Below, piece by piece: positions 37,101 through 45,537 of a stretch of DNA of 49,086 nucleotides (its first letter is position 1; every line of letters starts with the position of its first letter). The stretch lies in the NCBI GenBank assembly GCA_903642325.1, contig CAHJWM010000037.1:1-49086 (forward strand). The letters are read 5' to 3'. The stretch comes from Myxococcales bacterium. Lineage in GTDB: Bacteria; Myxococcota_A; Polyangia; Polyangiales; Polyangiaceae. Both the position numbers and the translations under genes were made by a program. The notes below the pieces were generated by a model that was not told the origin of the DNA, ran no database searches, and was given only the letters and a program-made list of their open reading frames with translations.

Positions 37101-38556
37101 CCGTTCGCGCGCCGGCGACCCTGCGCACGCCGACTTCTCTCGTTCGATCGCGGAGACCGTGATCGAAACGGGCGAGCCCGTGCTCACGATGAACGCTCAA
37201 AGCGACGCGCGCATGCAGGGCTACGCCTCCGTACATCAGATGAACCTGGAGTCGGTGGTGTGCGTGCCCATCCTCGCTCCCGCGGGCACGGCAATCGGTG
37301 CCCTCTACCTGGAGACACGAATGCGCCCGGGGGCGCACTTCGAGCGTGAGCTCCCCACGTTGCTTGCCTTCGCCGATCAAGTCGCGATAGCGCTCGAGAA
37401 TGCTCGGCTGATCAACGAAAACAAGGCGCGCGCCGACGCTCTGGCGGGCGCCAATTCTGCTCTGGAAGAGGCCCAGGAGCGCCTGCGCGAGCTGCTCGAT
37501 GGCCGCACCGAGCAGCTCAAGCGCGCGCGGCAAAAGTTGCGGGATGCGCGCGAAGCTTTGTACGGCCATTTTGGTTATCAGGGCTTGGTCGGCACGAGCG
37601 AGGTCATGCGCCGCGTGTACGCGTTGATCGACCGGGTGCGCGACACCGATGTGCCGGTGCTGATCACTGGTGAGAGCGGCACGGGCAAGGAGGTCGTGGC
37701 CCGCGCCATACACAGCGCTTCGGCCCGCTCGAAGGCTCGCACGCTGGGCGTCAACTGCGGCGCGATCCCGGAAAATCTGCTGGAGAGCGAGCTCTTCGGC
37801 CACGTGAAGGGCGCTTTTACCGGCGCTGATCGCGATCGCAAAGGCCTCCTCCGAGACTGCCAAGGGGGCAGCATTTTGCTCGACGAAATCGGCGAGATGC
37901 CGCTCAAAATGCAGGCCAGCCTGTTACGCGTGCTGCAAGAACGGAAAGTACGCCCGGTCGGCGGCAACCGCGAGGAAGACATCGACGTGCGTCTTCTGTT
38001 CGCGACCAATCGCGATTTGTCACGCATGGTGGCCGACGGCAGATTCCGCGAGGATTTGTACTACCGCATTCACGTGGTCGAAGTACGCGTGCCGGCCCTG
38101 CGCGAGCGCCCGGACGACATCCCCCAGCTCGTAGATTACTTTCTGGGCTTGTTTGCCGCGCGTTACAAGCGCGAGAAAAATGGCCTGACCAAGCAGGCGC
38201 TGCAGCGGCTCGGGCAATACTCTTGGCCGGGCAACGTGCGCCAACTCGAAAACGTGCTGCTGAATGCTTGGGTCATGAGCGAAGACCCGGAGCTCGATGC
38301 CTCGGATTTCGACATTCCCGACAATTGGGCTCTCGGCGCGACCGGCCCGTCGCGCGTCGCCCACGAGGTGACGCCGCCGCGCGGCGCGCCGCTAAAGCGG
38401 AGGAAGGCCAGCGTCTCGGAGCATCGCCGGGACGAGCGTGACCGGATCATGGACGCTCTGCGCGAAAGTAACTGGAACCGCGTCAAAGCGGCCGAGATCA
38501 GCGGAATCCCCAGGCGAACGTTCTATCGGCGCCTGAGGGAGTATGGCATCCAGTAG
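34114..38556 (+). CDS. Ser/Thr kinase-ATPase-TPR-GAF-sigma-54 activator fusion (1480 aa)
   Basis: One open frame joins five modules. Residues 10-260 are a Hanks-type kinase: glycine loop LGKGGGGEVW, Lys39 in YALKVL, catalytic HGDVKPGN with Asp130 (HGD for HRD), metal site VDLGLA (DLG for DFG). Residues 280-450 are a STAND/AAA-like ATPase with P-loop GAPGSGRT near 289 and VLVDDADAL. Residues 450-930 are TPR-like helices. Residues 945-1100 are a GAF domain (ELARAEHGFVLLKQLSG) followed by a coiled coil. Residues 1155-1390 are a sigma-54 AAA+ domain: GESGTGKEVV, GAFTGA, ILLDEIGEMP. The end is a Fis-type HTH, AAEISGIPRRTFYRRL. It should activate sigma-54 promoters and phosphorylate itself or partners. 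GTG start. Confidence 0.93.
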   Translation: MAELELPERYEPLARLGKGGGGEVWAVRDRHSGRRYALKVLADEASERETSALVREAVALSGLEGLGVPRVVRFGRLPRSGRAFLVRELVDGQSLEEIMAEGQSLRALSALSRAADQLTVLHRAGLFHGDVKPGNIVVELGGRATFVDLGLATPFREAGARAEGLTPRYAAPELFHDARLTVRAEVYALGVTLNEIIGASRRSELNVEVLRELGAVAKRATLSTPGDRFPSVDEFASALRRAAGLPASPEAGAEQVSFWPVLGIDATSAQLLERVSALRPSQRLRLVGAPGSGRTALLRRVAWSLGVRGAALAWLEDVSSISSLNAELAAHSSLHGVLVLVDDADALGDDGLRALANAQMQGARLVTVGGAPLPADAPEFVVPPLEEHCAIDLLRRAVPSLTQSLLQRIVEVSGARPGELRRLVRIIASDAVASADDLERVLGSVDVSSVVPSDPLERALYFLDRGRFNAARSALDALAGDDRVLVHIARGRLRLSLGDAAGARALLEATTDRSDSTAHERLIIRLYLGRSEVGVGDYQLALQVLEPLFGEPPPVSTESLSYAGLALSMLGKHDEARVALERSLAQASNLAAPRLEALALASLGLVLQRSDRNDDAGDAYRKAIAAAERASDAGVLATVQLNLAGLLKIRGDIAGAIEHFEAAVDMGRRSGRRSSALQALLNLANTDLYLGRLARARSSIEMLQEQRTELSAVLRAQLLGLEAELELRQGNLEAAIAKFDDCAGAYEVLGRSVDAAEARLEGVLAAARTLRPDLIALRASLNRAELELADASAHRSLFLLASARLKNLLGDELGARKNLDEALQAARSAAQKDWIWRALEARAELEEAGGQPLLSRRDREEALAVLEEIGARLPRDLREVYWNDARRRTLRASVPAAIGVAATEFLPFNTLRAAGALPRAGSSLPASASASISQLSSTPLEQRLARILEVNARLVGELDLDRLTERITDYAVELARAEHGFVLLKQLSGALTVHTSRSRAGDPAHADFSRSIAETVIETGEPVLTMNAQSDARMQGYASVHQMNLESVVCVPILAPAGTAIGALYLETRMRPGAHFERELPTLLAFADQVAIALENARLINENKARADALAGANSALEEAQERLRELLDGRTEQLKRARQKLRDAREALYGHFGYQGLVGTSEVMRRVYALIDRVRDTDVPVLITGESGTGKEVVARAIHSASARSKARTLGVNCGAIPENLLESELFGHVKGAFTGADRDRKGLLRDCQGGSILLDEIGEMPLKMQASLLRVLQERKVRPVGGNREEDIDVRLLFATNRDLSRMVADGRFREDLYYRIHVVEVRVPALRERPDDIPQLVDYFLGLFAARYKREKNGLTKQALQRLGQYSWPGNVRQLENVLLNAWVMSEDPELDASDFDIPDNWALGATGPSRVAHEVTPPRGAPLKRRKASVSEHRRDERDRIMDALRESNWNRVKAAEISGIPRRTFYRRLREYGIQ

Positions 38557-38660
38557 CGTGCTCGGACGCCGAAGGCTGAGACGACGACGGCCGTGACGAG
38601 TGACCATCCAAAGCCATTTCCGCGGCTATCGATGACTGGCGCGGTGCGAGCGCGTAACCG

Positions 38661-39086
38661 ATGAGCTCGGTGAGCGAGCGTGCCGCAAGCCCGCGTAGCG
38701 CGAGCAGGCGACTTTTCGAGCGCCTGTTCGCCCTATTGTTCCTCGCCGCAGGCGCGACTCATTTTTTACGGCCGGCAGGTTTTGTCGCCATCGTTCCCCC
38801 GTACTTGCCGGCGCCGCTCCTGTTGGTTTACCTGAGTGGCGCGTGCGAGCTTCTACTAGGCGGCGCCGTGTTGTTGCCACGCTGGCAACCACTGGCCGCC
38901 TGGGGCTTGGTGGCGTATCTCGTGGCGGTCTTCCCCGCGAACGTGCAGATGGCGCTGCACCCAGGGCTTCATCCCGCGTGGACGCCGTTTCTGCGCTGGG
39001 CGCGGTTGCCGGTTCAAGGCTTGCTGATCGCCTGGGCACTGTCGTACACCCGCCGCCCCAAGCCGCCGCTATCGACGCGGCTGTGA
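38661..39086 (+). CDS. DoxX-like small membrane protein
   Basis: A 141-residue protein with four hydrophobic segments. The conserved DoxX-like pattern is visible: LFLAAGATHFLRPAGFVAIV, then PPYLPAPLLLVYLSGACELL and LGGAVLLP. In this family the loop around THFLRP and the SGACE segment are typical. Members are inner-membrane proteins often linked to redox or thiosulfate metabolism, but the role of this type is not established. It stands about 100 bp after the kinase/activator gene and converges on the HEAT-repeat lipoprotein. Confidence 0.8.
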   Translation: MSSVSERAASPRSASRRLFERLFALLFLAAGATHFLRPAGFVAIVPPYLPAPLLLVYLSGACELLLGGAVLLPRWQPLAAWGLVAYLVAVFPANVQMALHPGLHPAWTPFLRWARLPVQGLLIAWALSYTRRPKPPLSTRL

Positions 39087-39108
39087 GCGCGCCAGTTTGC
39101 CTCCGCCC

Positions 39109-40857
39109 TCAGTCCGCGCGCGCCTCCAGACGATACACGACCTGCTTGAGCGGCGAATCTCCCGCAGATTTCTCACGATTTGGCGACTTTGCGTTCTTCT
39201 CCAGAACGGCCGTGAGCTTGGCCGCGGCTTCCTTCGAGCCCTTGGGCGATAAGTGATCGATCACCTCGGCGGCCACGAAGCGGAGGGCCGCATTGGTGAC
39301 TGCATCGATCCCGCTCACGATTTCATCGCGGTTTTGCTCGTTGCCCAAGATACCGATCATGTAGCCGGCTTTGATGCCAGCGAATTGATTGCCCGCAGTT
39401 TGGTTTTCGCTTTTTTGAAAAGCGGCAACGTAGCAAGGCACGCGGTCTCCGCACGCCTTTAGCAAGTTGTCGACGGTCGTGTAGCTGGCCTTCTCCAGGG
39501 TCGTGCCGTACTTATCGACCGCCGCTTTCACTTGCGGCAGCTGATCGGGTTTGGCGATCTTGAGCGCCGTGATGGTGATTGCACTCTGCAGTGCCTTCCG
39601 GTCGTCCTCGCTGCCCTTGGTTTTTGCCGCGCGATCGAGGAGCCAGCCTACCATCGAGGAGTCGAAAAATTGGCCGGCGGATTCCGTTAGCGTTTCGAGC
39701 GCGCTCCCCGAGGGCGGGATCTCGGCGTCGATAGGCAACGATTCATACGCCTTCTCGAAAGCCCGCTTGGACTCGTCGGTGGCCGGAATTTTCACCAGCT
39801 CTCGCGCAATGACCGCCTTGTTGCCGTCGTCCGTCTCCGCCTTCAGCGCATCGATCATGGGGCCGGTCGTGTCACCGCGACCGATCGTTCCAACAATCAA
39901 TGCCGCCGTCGTCACGTACGGTTTGCCCTTCACCTCCGTGCCCGTCAGATCCTTCATGCGCCGCGCGGAGAATGCGGCAAGCTCGGGGTCTTGACCGCGT
40001 AGCAGCTTGACCGCCGCGTCAGCGGCGGGCTTGCCGAGCTTGACCAGAGCTAGCAAGGCCGTGACCTGCACGTCGGCCTTGCTGGGATCGAGCATGATTT
40101 TAAGCAGTGGCTGAACGGCGGCCGGATCTCCGATGCGCCCCAACACCTCCGCCGATACCGGCTGCCAAAAGGATTGGTCACGGTACGGGTCAATCAAGTC
40201 TTTGTCTTTCGCCGTCTTCGGCTGGACCATTTCGGCGTCGAGCACCTTGACGAGCGGCCCGACCCAGGCCTTGGAAGGCGCAACCCGCATCGCGTCCTGA
40301 ACGTCTCGAATGGCGACACCGCCCAACATAGTGCTGGCGCGAAGCTTCAAAAAAGCGGCCAAAAGCTGGTCAGATACCCCCGTGAGGTTCAAGTCCGCGG
40401 TGGCGATTGCCGCCCACTTGATGTCCTGGTCGTCCTTGGCGGTGGCCGGGTGCTTGGCGAACTCTTCGAAGGCTTTTTTCACCGCAGGCTCGACCCGCGT
40501 GTCCTTGTAAGCGGCGAGCAGCTTGATCAGCGAAACGCGGGTCTTGTCATCCAGCGTGTCGTAGCTGTCCACGTAGGTCTTGGTCAGCGGGTCCACCGTC
40601 TTGCTGATCAGTGTCTGAACGCCTTCGGACTTCATGTCTCCGTTCTTCGTCACGGAATCTTCGAAGAACTGCTCGAGGCGCTTTACTGCGCGCGCGCGCC
40701 AAGCGGCGTCGTCGAGTTTCTCGACCCAGTAGTCGGGCTGACTCTCGTCTTTGCAACCGACTACGGAGGCGGCGACCGAAACTAGCGTGGTGGCGGTCGC
40801 GGTCCCCAGGACGAGCGAGCGGATGAGCGACGCGATGGTACGCGAGGTGCGCAGCAT
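39109..40857 (-). CDS. HEAT-repeat lipoprotein (582 aa)
   Basis: ATG 40857 gives MLRTSRTIASLIRSLVLGTA and a lipobox SVVGC, so a lipid-anchored protein. The mature part is all helical with HEAT/PBS-lyase-like repeats: PDYWVEKLDDAAWRARAVKR, QPVSAEVLGRIGDPAAVQPL, then ALLALVKLGKPAADAAVKLL and AALIVGTIGRGDTTGPMIDA. Such proteins act as scaffolds in the envelope. The frame is open to 40893, but the shorter start gives a proper signal. Partner unknown. A candidate promoter lies about 90-120 bp upstream. Confidence 0.85.
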   Translation of the reverse strand: MLRTSRTIASLIRSLVLGTATATTLVSVAASVVGCKDESQPDYWVEKLDDAAWRARAVKRLEQFFEDSVTKNGDMKSEGVQTLISKTVDPLTKTYVDSYDTLDDKTRVSLIKLLAAYKDTRVEPAVKKAFEEFAKHPATAKDDQDIKWAAIATADLNLTGVSDQLLAAFLKLRASTMLGGVAIRDVQDAMRVAPSKAWVGPLVKVLDAEMVQPKTAKDKDLIDPYRDQSFWQPVSAEVLGRIGDPAAVQPLLKIMLDPSKADVQVTALLALVKLGKPAADAAVKLLRGQDPELAAFSARRMKDLTGTEVKGKPYVTTAALIVGTIGRGDTTGPMIDALKAETDDGNKAVIARELVKIPATDESKRAFEKAYESLPIDAEIPPSGSALETLTESAGQFFDSSMVGWLLDRAAKTKGSEDDRKALQSAITITALKIAKPDQLPQVKAAVDKYGTTLEKASYTTVDNLLKACGDRVPCYVAAFQKSENQTAGNQFAGIKAGYMIGILGNEQNRDEIVSGIDAVTNAALRFVAAEVIDHLSPKGSKEAAAKLTAVLEKNAKSPNREKSAGDSPLKQVVYRLEARAD

Positions 40858-40948
40858 GAAGATGCCTCCCGAGGCAGGTGAAGGGCCGGACACGGTCGCC
40901 CCGGCCCCATGAAATGGCTTGAAAATCCCTGTGTTACCGAGGAAGCGG

Positions 40949-40978
40949 ACGCTACTCGGAGGGTGTCGGCGCTGTCAA
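40949..40978 (-). promoter_or_regulatory. Candidate promoter for the HEAT-repeat lipoprotein gene
   Basis: Minus-strand TTGACA (40978-40973) is a perfect -35 box. TAGCGT (40954-40949) at 18-bp spacing is a weak -10. It lies in the 196-bp gap between the cysQ-like gene and the lipoprotein gene. Confidence 0.3.
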
Positions 40979-41053
40979 CGAAGGCTCCGCACCTACACCT
41001 TCTTACGTCGGGCGGCGAGCCAAGCCGGCAAGTCACCGCAAACTCCGAATTTG

Positions 41054-41869
41054 CTAGGCGCGTGCGACGGCCAAGCGGTCGATGATGGCGTCGTGCAGGA
41101 GCCCGTTGCTGGCGACGATGCCGCGGTCGTTGTCGAGCTCGGCGGCGCGATAGTCGAACCTTTCACCGCTCGCGTTGGTCAGCTTCCCGCCGGCAGCGGT
41201 GACCAGCGCATCGGAAGCGCAAGCGTCCCAGCGCTTACCCGCGTAGTGCGGCGCCACGTAGGCATCGGCGGTGCCACGGGCGATCGCCGCAGCTTTTAGA
41301 CCAGCGCTCCCGAGCGCGATCAGCTCGTGGGCGCCGAGCGCGGCGAGCGTGCGCTCCAAGGCCGGGTTACGGTGAGAGCGAGAGCCAACGACGCGCGCTT
41401 CGACCAATGCCGGCCGAGAGCTCACCAGGATCGCCGACCGTGCGCCCCGAGCGTCGATCGACTGAGCGCCCTTTCCAACTTCCCCTAGCCAGGATATGCC
41501 CAGTTCCGGCGCGTGAATGACGCCAGCAATGGCGCGCTCGCCCTCCACGAGGCCGATCATCACCACGAATTCGCCGTTTCGCGCAACGAATTCGCGCGTG
41601 CCATCCAATGGGTCGACGAAGAAAATGCGCTCGGCGTTGCGGTACCCCTCGAACGAGGACGGCTCGCTCTCTTCAGCGACGATGGGCACGTTCGGAAAGA
41701 GCGTCGTCAAGCGCTCACAGATTAGGTCATTGGCTCGCCGGTCTGCTTCCGTGACCGGGTCGCTCGGGCCTTTGTAATCGACGGCAAAATTGCTGGCGTA
41801 GACCTCGCGTATCAGCACGGCTGCCTCGCGAGCGACGCCGTCCAGCGTCTCCACGAGGCTCTGGCTCAC
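41054..41869 (-). CDS. cysQ: CysQ-like 3'(2'),5'-bisphosphate nucleotidase / IMPase-family protein
   Basis: A 271-residue inositol-monophosphatase-fold enzyme. Metal ligands are in VPIVAEESEPSSFEGY and FFVDPLDGTREFVARNGEF, with the C-terminal metal site in GKRWDACASDALVTAAGG. The DGTREF form, with REF where IMPases usually have TNF, favours the CysQ/PAP-phosphatase branch, which hydrolyses 3'-phosphoadenosine 5'-phosphate made in sulfate activation. Its start overlaps the stop of the aldo/keto reductase gene (ATGA), so they are one operon. Confidence 0.85.
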   Translation of the reverse strand: MSQSLVETLDGVAREAAVLIREVYASNFAVDYKGPSDPVTEADRRANDLICERLTTLFPNVPIVAEESEPSSFEGYRNAERIFFVDPLDGTREFVARNGEFVVMIGLVEGERAIAGVIHAPELGISWLGEVGKGAQSIDARGARSAILVSSRPALVEARVVGSRSHRNPALERTLAALGAHELIALGSAGLKAAAIARGTADAYVAPHYAGKRWDACASDALVTAAGGKLTNASGERFDYRAAELDNDRGIVASNGLLHDAIIDRLAVARA

Positions 41870-42813
41870 GCGGAGATCCCCACGTTGTCGAGGCGAATCA
41901 TCAGTGCCTCGATGGCCTCCTCGCTCAGATAGGGCGGCTCTCTCCCGGAGTCACGCACCAGTTGGTCCAGCTGGAGCGCACTACGAGGCCCGAGCACGGC
42001 GCTCGTCACTAACTCGTTGCTGAGCACGAAGCGCAGCGCAGCCGAGCGCAGGCTAGTGACCGTGGTTCCGTTCACGCACGGTCGCACCGCGTTCAGCTGC
42101 GAGATGCGGCGCTTCAAGTCATCGCTGGTCCAGCGCTCGGCACGGTGATCGGTGCTCGCAAATTGCTTGTCCGTTGGCCATTGCCCGCACAACAGCCCGT
42201 GGGCCAACACGGAGCGCGCGAGCACTCCGATATTCGGTGCGCGAAGCTCGGTCGCCAGCTGACGAAGGATTCGGCTGTGAAACGCGTTGTGGGCGAGCTC
42301 GATCACCTGCGCCCCCTGCTTGATCGCGGACCGTGCCGCGTCCATGCCCTCCACGCTGGCGCCCCAGGCCCGAATCGCCCCCGCGGCCTTCAGCTCTTCG
42401 AGCAGCGCCGTGGCCTCGCCGCGTTCCAGGCTGCGCTCGGATGGGTTGTGCAATAAAAGCACGTCGATGACCTCGCGTTTCAGACGTTCGCGCGAGCGCT
42501 CGAAGCTGTCCCGGAGAAACGCCGGCGCAAATGATTTTCGCGCCGGCGAAGCGTCGCGATCCGTACCGAGCTTGGTCACCAGCACGACATCCTCGTGCTT
42601 CTCGAGGCGCTTTCCGAGCCGCGTTTCCATCTCGCCTTTGGCGTAGCTGTCCGCGGTTTCGATCAACGTCACGCCGAGCGCTAGCGCCCGATCGATGATT
42701 GCGTCCTGCTCGGCCTCGGGGATAGCCGCATAGCCGTCACCCGACAGCCCCCAGGTGCCGAGCCCGAGCTCTGACACCAGCAGACCCGTGCTGCCGAGGA
42801 CGCGTTTACGCAT
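41866..42813 (-). CDS. Aldo/keto reductase
   Basis: A 315-residue TIM-barrel oxidoreductase. MRKRVLGSTGLLVSELGLGT is the standard N-terminus; the catalytic Asp and Tyr are in TLIETADSYAKGEMETRLGK, Lys in VVLVTKLGTD and His in DVLLLHNPSERS. NADPH-binding residues follow in VLGPRSALQLDQLVRD. Substrate unknown. The cysQ-like gene is coupled to its stop by a 4-base overlap. Confidence 0.9.
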   Translation of the reverse strand: MRKRVLGSTGLLVSELGLGTWGLSGDGYAAIPEAEQDAIIDRALALGVTLIETADSYAKGEMETRLGKRLEKHEDVVLVTKLGTDRDASPARKSFAPAFLRDSFERSRERLKREVIDVLLLHNPSERSLERGEATALLEELKAAGAIRAWGASVEGMDAARSAIKQGAQVIELAHNAFHSRILRQLATELRAPNIGVLARSVLAHGLLCGQWPTDKQFASTDHRAERWTSDDLKRRISQLNAVRPCVNGTTVTSLRSAALRFVLSNELVTSAVLGPRSALQLDQLVRDSGREPPYLSEEAIEALMIRLDNVGISA

Positions 42814-42855
42814 GGCGCGGTGTATAGCAAAGCTCGCGAGGGCCGGCCCGCAAAC

Positions 42856-44883
42856 TTATTTTCGCGCGCTGTACACCCAATAGTGCGCCGCATTGAATGG
42901 TGCGCCGTCCGCGCTGACCACGACCTCGGCCGGCCCGCGCGGCATGTCCGCGGGCAAGGTGAGCGAGTGCTCTTCGAAGCCCGGTCTGCTGACCGTCCAG
43001 CTTTCGATCCGCCTGCCCCCGATACGCAAGCTGACCCGGGTCGCGGTGTCGCTGCCCAAACGTGACACGAACTTGGCTCCCGGAGCCAGCTGCATTCGGA
43101 ACGTGTCTTGCCGGCGGTTGCGTCGGGCGCCGTCCAGTATCACCCCATCGGAGACCACGACGTCATCCGCCTGTGTCGCGGGCCGCACGACGTAGTAGTG
43201 AGAAACCTCACTTTCCAAGTCAGCGACGTCCAGCGCGTCGAGCGCTGAACGGTGCCAAAACTCGGGTGCCTGTGCGTCTTCGCCGGTGCCAAGCTTGCTG
43301 TAGTCGGCGTGACACGCGAGCATGGTTTCGCCGCCCAAGATCGTGGCGTGCACCGTGCGCTCCTGGACGCACACGCCGAGCAGCGGTGGGATCGCGAACC
43401 ACTGGGGATAGACGATGAAGTATGTTGGCAGGGCGCTGCGCGGCAGGTGCTCGTAGTGCTCGAAGCGCGATCCGGGACCGGCGGACCAATACCGTGCCTC
43501 ACCGACGGTCGTCAGCCCTACGACGTCGAACAACGCATGGTTCGACAGGTAGCCGATGGCGCCAGTGTCGCTCACGCCCAGTCGCTCTTCGGGCTCGAGT
43601 GAGTCGCGAGCCCACGTCGCGAGCGTGCCTTGTTGGCTGGAGATCGCGTGCGCGCTGACCGCCAAGTCTTCGAGCGCAAACGAAAATTTGCTTGCAAGGG
43701 CCAAGCCGGCGGCCGCCGCCAGTGCGTACCGCAGTAGACCGGCGCGCGGCCGCCAGAGGGCTGCAAGCTCTCCCGCCTGGTCGGCCAATGCCACGACGCC
43801 GATCAGCCAGGGCGCCGCGAACGGCCACAAATAGCGGAGCCGGTTCCACAAGAAGCTGTCGTACGTAGTAGGCAGAAATATTCCGAGCCCGAGCGCCACG
43901 AGCAGCCAGGCTCGGCGATTGCTGCGCCGAGCTTGACCCGCGATGATCAACGCCGGCAGCGCCAGCCACGCGAAGAAGCGAGAATGCGCGGGCAGGTATG
44001 CCGAGCTCCACAGCTGCCCGTCGAGCAACGTCGACACTAGCAGGCGGGCGTTCGAAAGCACCTGCTCGACCAGTTGTGCGCGATCGAGGTAGGGATTGAA
44101 GGGAAGCCATTTGACGAGCGTCGTCGTTTGCGTCGCGTAGCCCGTGAATACGCGATAGATCGCCGGAGGCACGCCGATGAATGCCAGCGAAACGAGGCCC
44201 AGCGCGCGTCGGCGACCGCTCGCGGCAATCAGTAGCGCGGCCGAGATCAGCACGCTGCCGAGTGCACCCTCCGGCCGCATCAAGGGCGTAAGCAACGCCA
44301 GCAACAGCATCTCCCAAGCACGCCGCCGATCGCCCTCCAACCACTCTGCGGCTCGGCGGGCACAGCGCATCAGCAGCCAAGAGAGCGGAACGGATTCCAT
44401 GCCGCTTGCGGCAAACCAAGTGTTGGCGCTGAACGACAGGACCAAAATGCCGGCGAGCCAGGCCATGCGTGGGCTCGTAACGCGCTCGGCCGCGCGCGCG
44501 CTTTCGTAAGCGAGCAAACCGAGCGCAATGAACCCGAAGGCCCAGGCCCACGGGATCAGCGCCATCCCTTGCACGCCAAACAGCTGTGGCACCGCCAAGA
44601 GCAACGGCCAAAGGAGGCTGGTCGCGCCGGGCACGGGCGAGGCGCCCAGGGAATAGACGAAGGGGTGCCCCTGCGCGAAAGAACGGGCGAACTGAAAATG
44701 AATGTAGCTGTCGTCCAGCGGAACCGCGGCGTCCCCGCCGTTCAGCGTGAGGATGCCATGGATGGCGGGCCATGCCGCCAGCGCTGCGCCGAGGAGATAA
44801 CTCCAAGGCGAGCGCGCGATCCGGAGCCAGCGAGGGCAATCGGCCTGTGCTAACACCGCCCGAGTCTTAGCATCGACCTCCAC
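42856..44883 (-). CDS. GT-C-like polytopic membrane protein (675 aa)
   Basis: Begins near ARSPWSYLLGAALAAWPAIH and has about ten transmembrane helices to residue 400. The first outer loop has AAVPLDDSYIHFQFARSFAQ then GHPFVYSLGASPVPGATSLL, a DD pair and aromatic loop typical of a GT-C subgroup, followed by ANTWFAASGMESVPLSWLL and PEGALGSVLISAALLIAASG. The last 240 residues form a soluble domain ending in beta strands (VVVSADGAPFNAAHYWVYSA). Probable lipid-linked sugar transferase; substrate unknown. The open frame starts at GTG 44883, directly against trmB; a GTG at 44856 is an equally good start and leaves 27 bp. Confidence 0.7.
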   Translation of the reverse strand: MEVDAKTRAVLAQADCPRWLRIARSPWSYLLGAALAAWPAIHGILTLNGGDAAVPLDDSYIHFQFARSFAQGHPFVYSLGASPVPGATSLLWPLLLAVPQLFGVQGMALIPWAWAFGFIALGLLAYESARAAERVTSPRMAWLAGILVLSFSANTWFAASGMESVPLSWLLMRCARRAAEWLEGDRRRAWEMLLLALLTPLMRPEGALGSVLISAALLIAASGRRRALGLVSLAFIGVPPAIYRVFTGYATQTTTLVKWLPFNPYLDRAQLVEQVLSNARLLVSTLLDGQLWSSAYLPAHSRFFAWLALPALIIAGQARRSNRRAWLLVALGLGIFLPTTYDSFLWNRLRYLWPFAAPWLIGVVALADQAGELAALWRPRAGLLRYALAAAAGLALASKFSFALEDLAVSAHAISSQQGTLATWARDSLEPEERLGVSDTGAIGYLSNHALFDVVGLTTVGEARYWSAGPGSRFEHYEHLPRSALPTYFIVYPQWFAIPPLLGVCVQERTVHATILGGETMLACHADYSKLGTGEDAQAPEFWHRSALDALDVADLESEVSHYYVVRPATQADDVVVSDGVILDGARRNRRQDTFRMQLAPGAKFVSRLGSDTATRVSLRIGGRRIESWTVSRPGFEEHSLTLPADMPRGPAEVVVSADGAPFNAAHYWVYSARK

Positions 44884-45495
44884 ATGAAAACGAATCCGTA
44901 CGCGGACGCGCCGCGCCTACCCGAAGGCGAGCGCGTCGATCCCCGAGCTCTGGTCGGAGGCGGCACGCGCCCGATTGAAATCGAGATTGGCCCGGGGCGC
45001 GGCGGCTTCGTGTTCGAGCGCCTTGCGGCAGACCCCGAGGTTTGCATGTTGGGCCTGGAAATCCGCCGCAAATGGGCGACTATCGTGGATCAAAAGCTAC
45101 GCGAGCGCGGATGCGGCGACCGCGCTCGCGTGTTCGCCGAAGACGCCAAGTCTGCCCTGCCGCGCTTTCCCGAAGCCTGCGCGCGCGCCGTGTTCGTGCA
45201 CTTTCCCGACCCATGGTGGAAGAAAAAACACCACAAGCGGCTCGTGGTGACCGCGGAATTGCTGACCCAAGTGTGCCGCGTGCTCGGGTCCGGCGGAGAG
45301 CTGTTCATCCAAACGGACGTGAGCGAACGCGCGACGGCCTACGCGGCACTGATCGCGCTCGAGCCCCGCCTGCGCGCGTTGAATCCGGAGCTCGGCTTCG
45401 CTGCCGAAAATCCATTTTCGGCGCGGAGCCCGCGCGAGCACCGTGCCATCGCCGATGGTCTGCCTATCTATCGCTTGCATTTCCGTTTGCAATAG
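44884..45495 (+). CDS. trmB: tRNA (guanine-N7-)-methyltransferase TrmB
   Basis: A 203-residue SAM methyltransferase that makes m7G46 in tRNAs. IEIEIGPGRGGFVFERLA is motif I, CMLGLEIRRKWATIV holds the SAM-binding acidic residue, FVHFPDPWWKKKHHKRLV is the diagnostic TrmB motif, and GGELFIQTDVSERATAY follows. Length is normal. It is divergent from the GT-C-like gene with essentially no gap. Confidence 0.95.
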   Translation: MKTNPYADAPRLPEGERVDPRALVGGGTRPIEIEIGPGRGGFVFERLAADPEVCMLGLEIRRKWATIVDQKLRERGCGDRARVFAEDAKSALPRFPEACARAVFVHFPDPWWKKKHHKRLVVTAELLTQVCRVLGSGGELFIQTDVSERATAYAALIALEPRLRALNPELGFAAENPFSARSPREHRAIADGLPIYRLHFRLQ

Positions 45496-45537
45496 GGCGG
45501 GCCCGAGCGCGCATCGGCTTGATTCGGCTTGCAGCGT

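Noticed and set aside
43499-44839. 446-codon open frame on the minus strand
   Set aside because: Same strand but shifted frame within the GT-C-like gene; arginine-rich without motifs.
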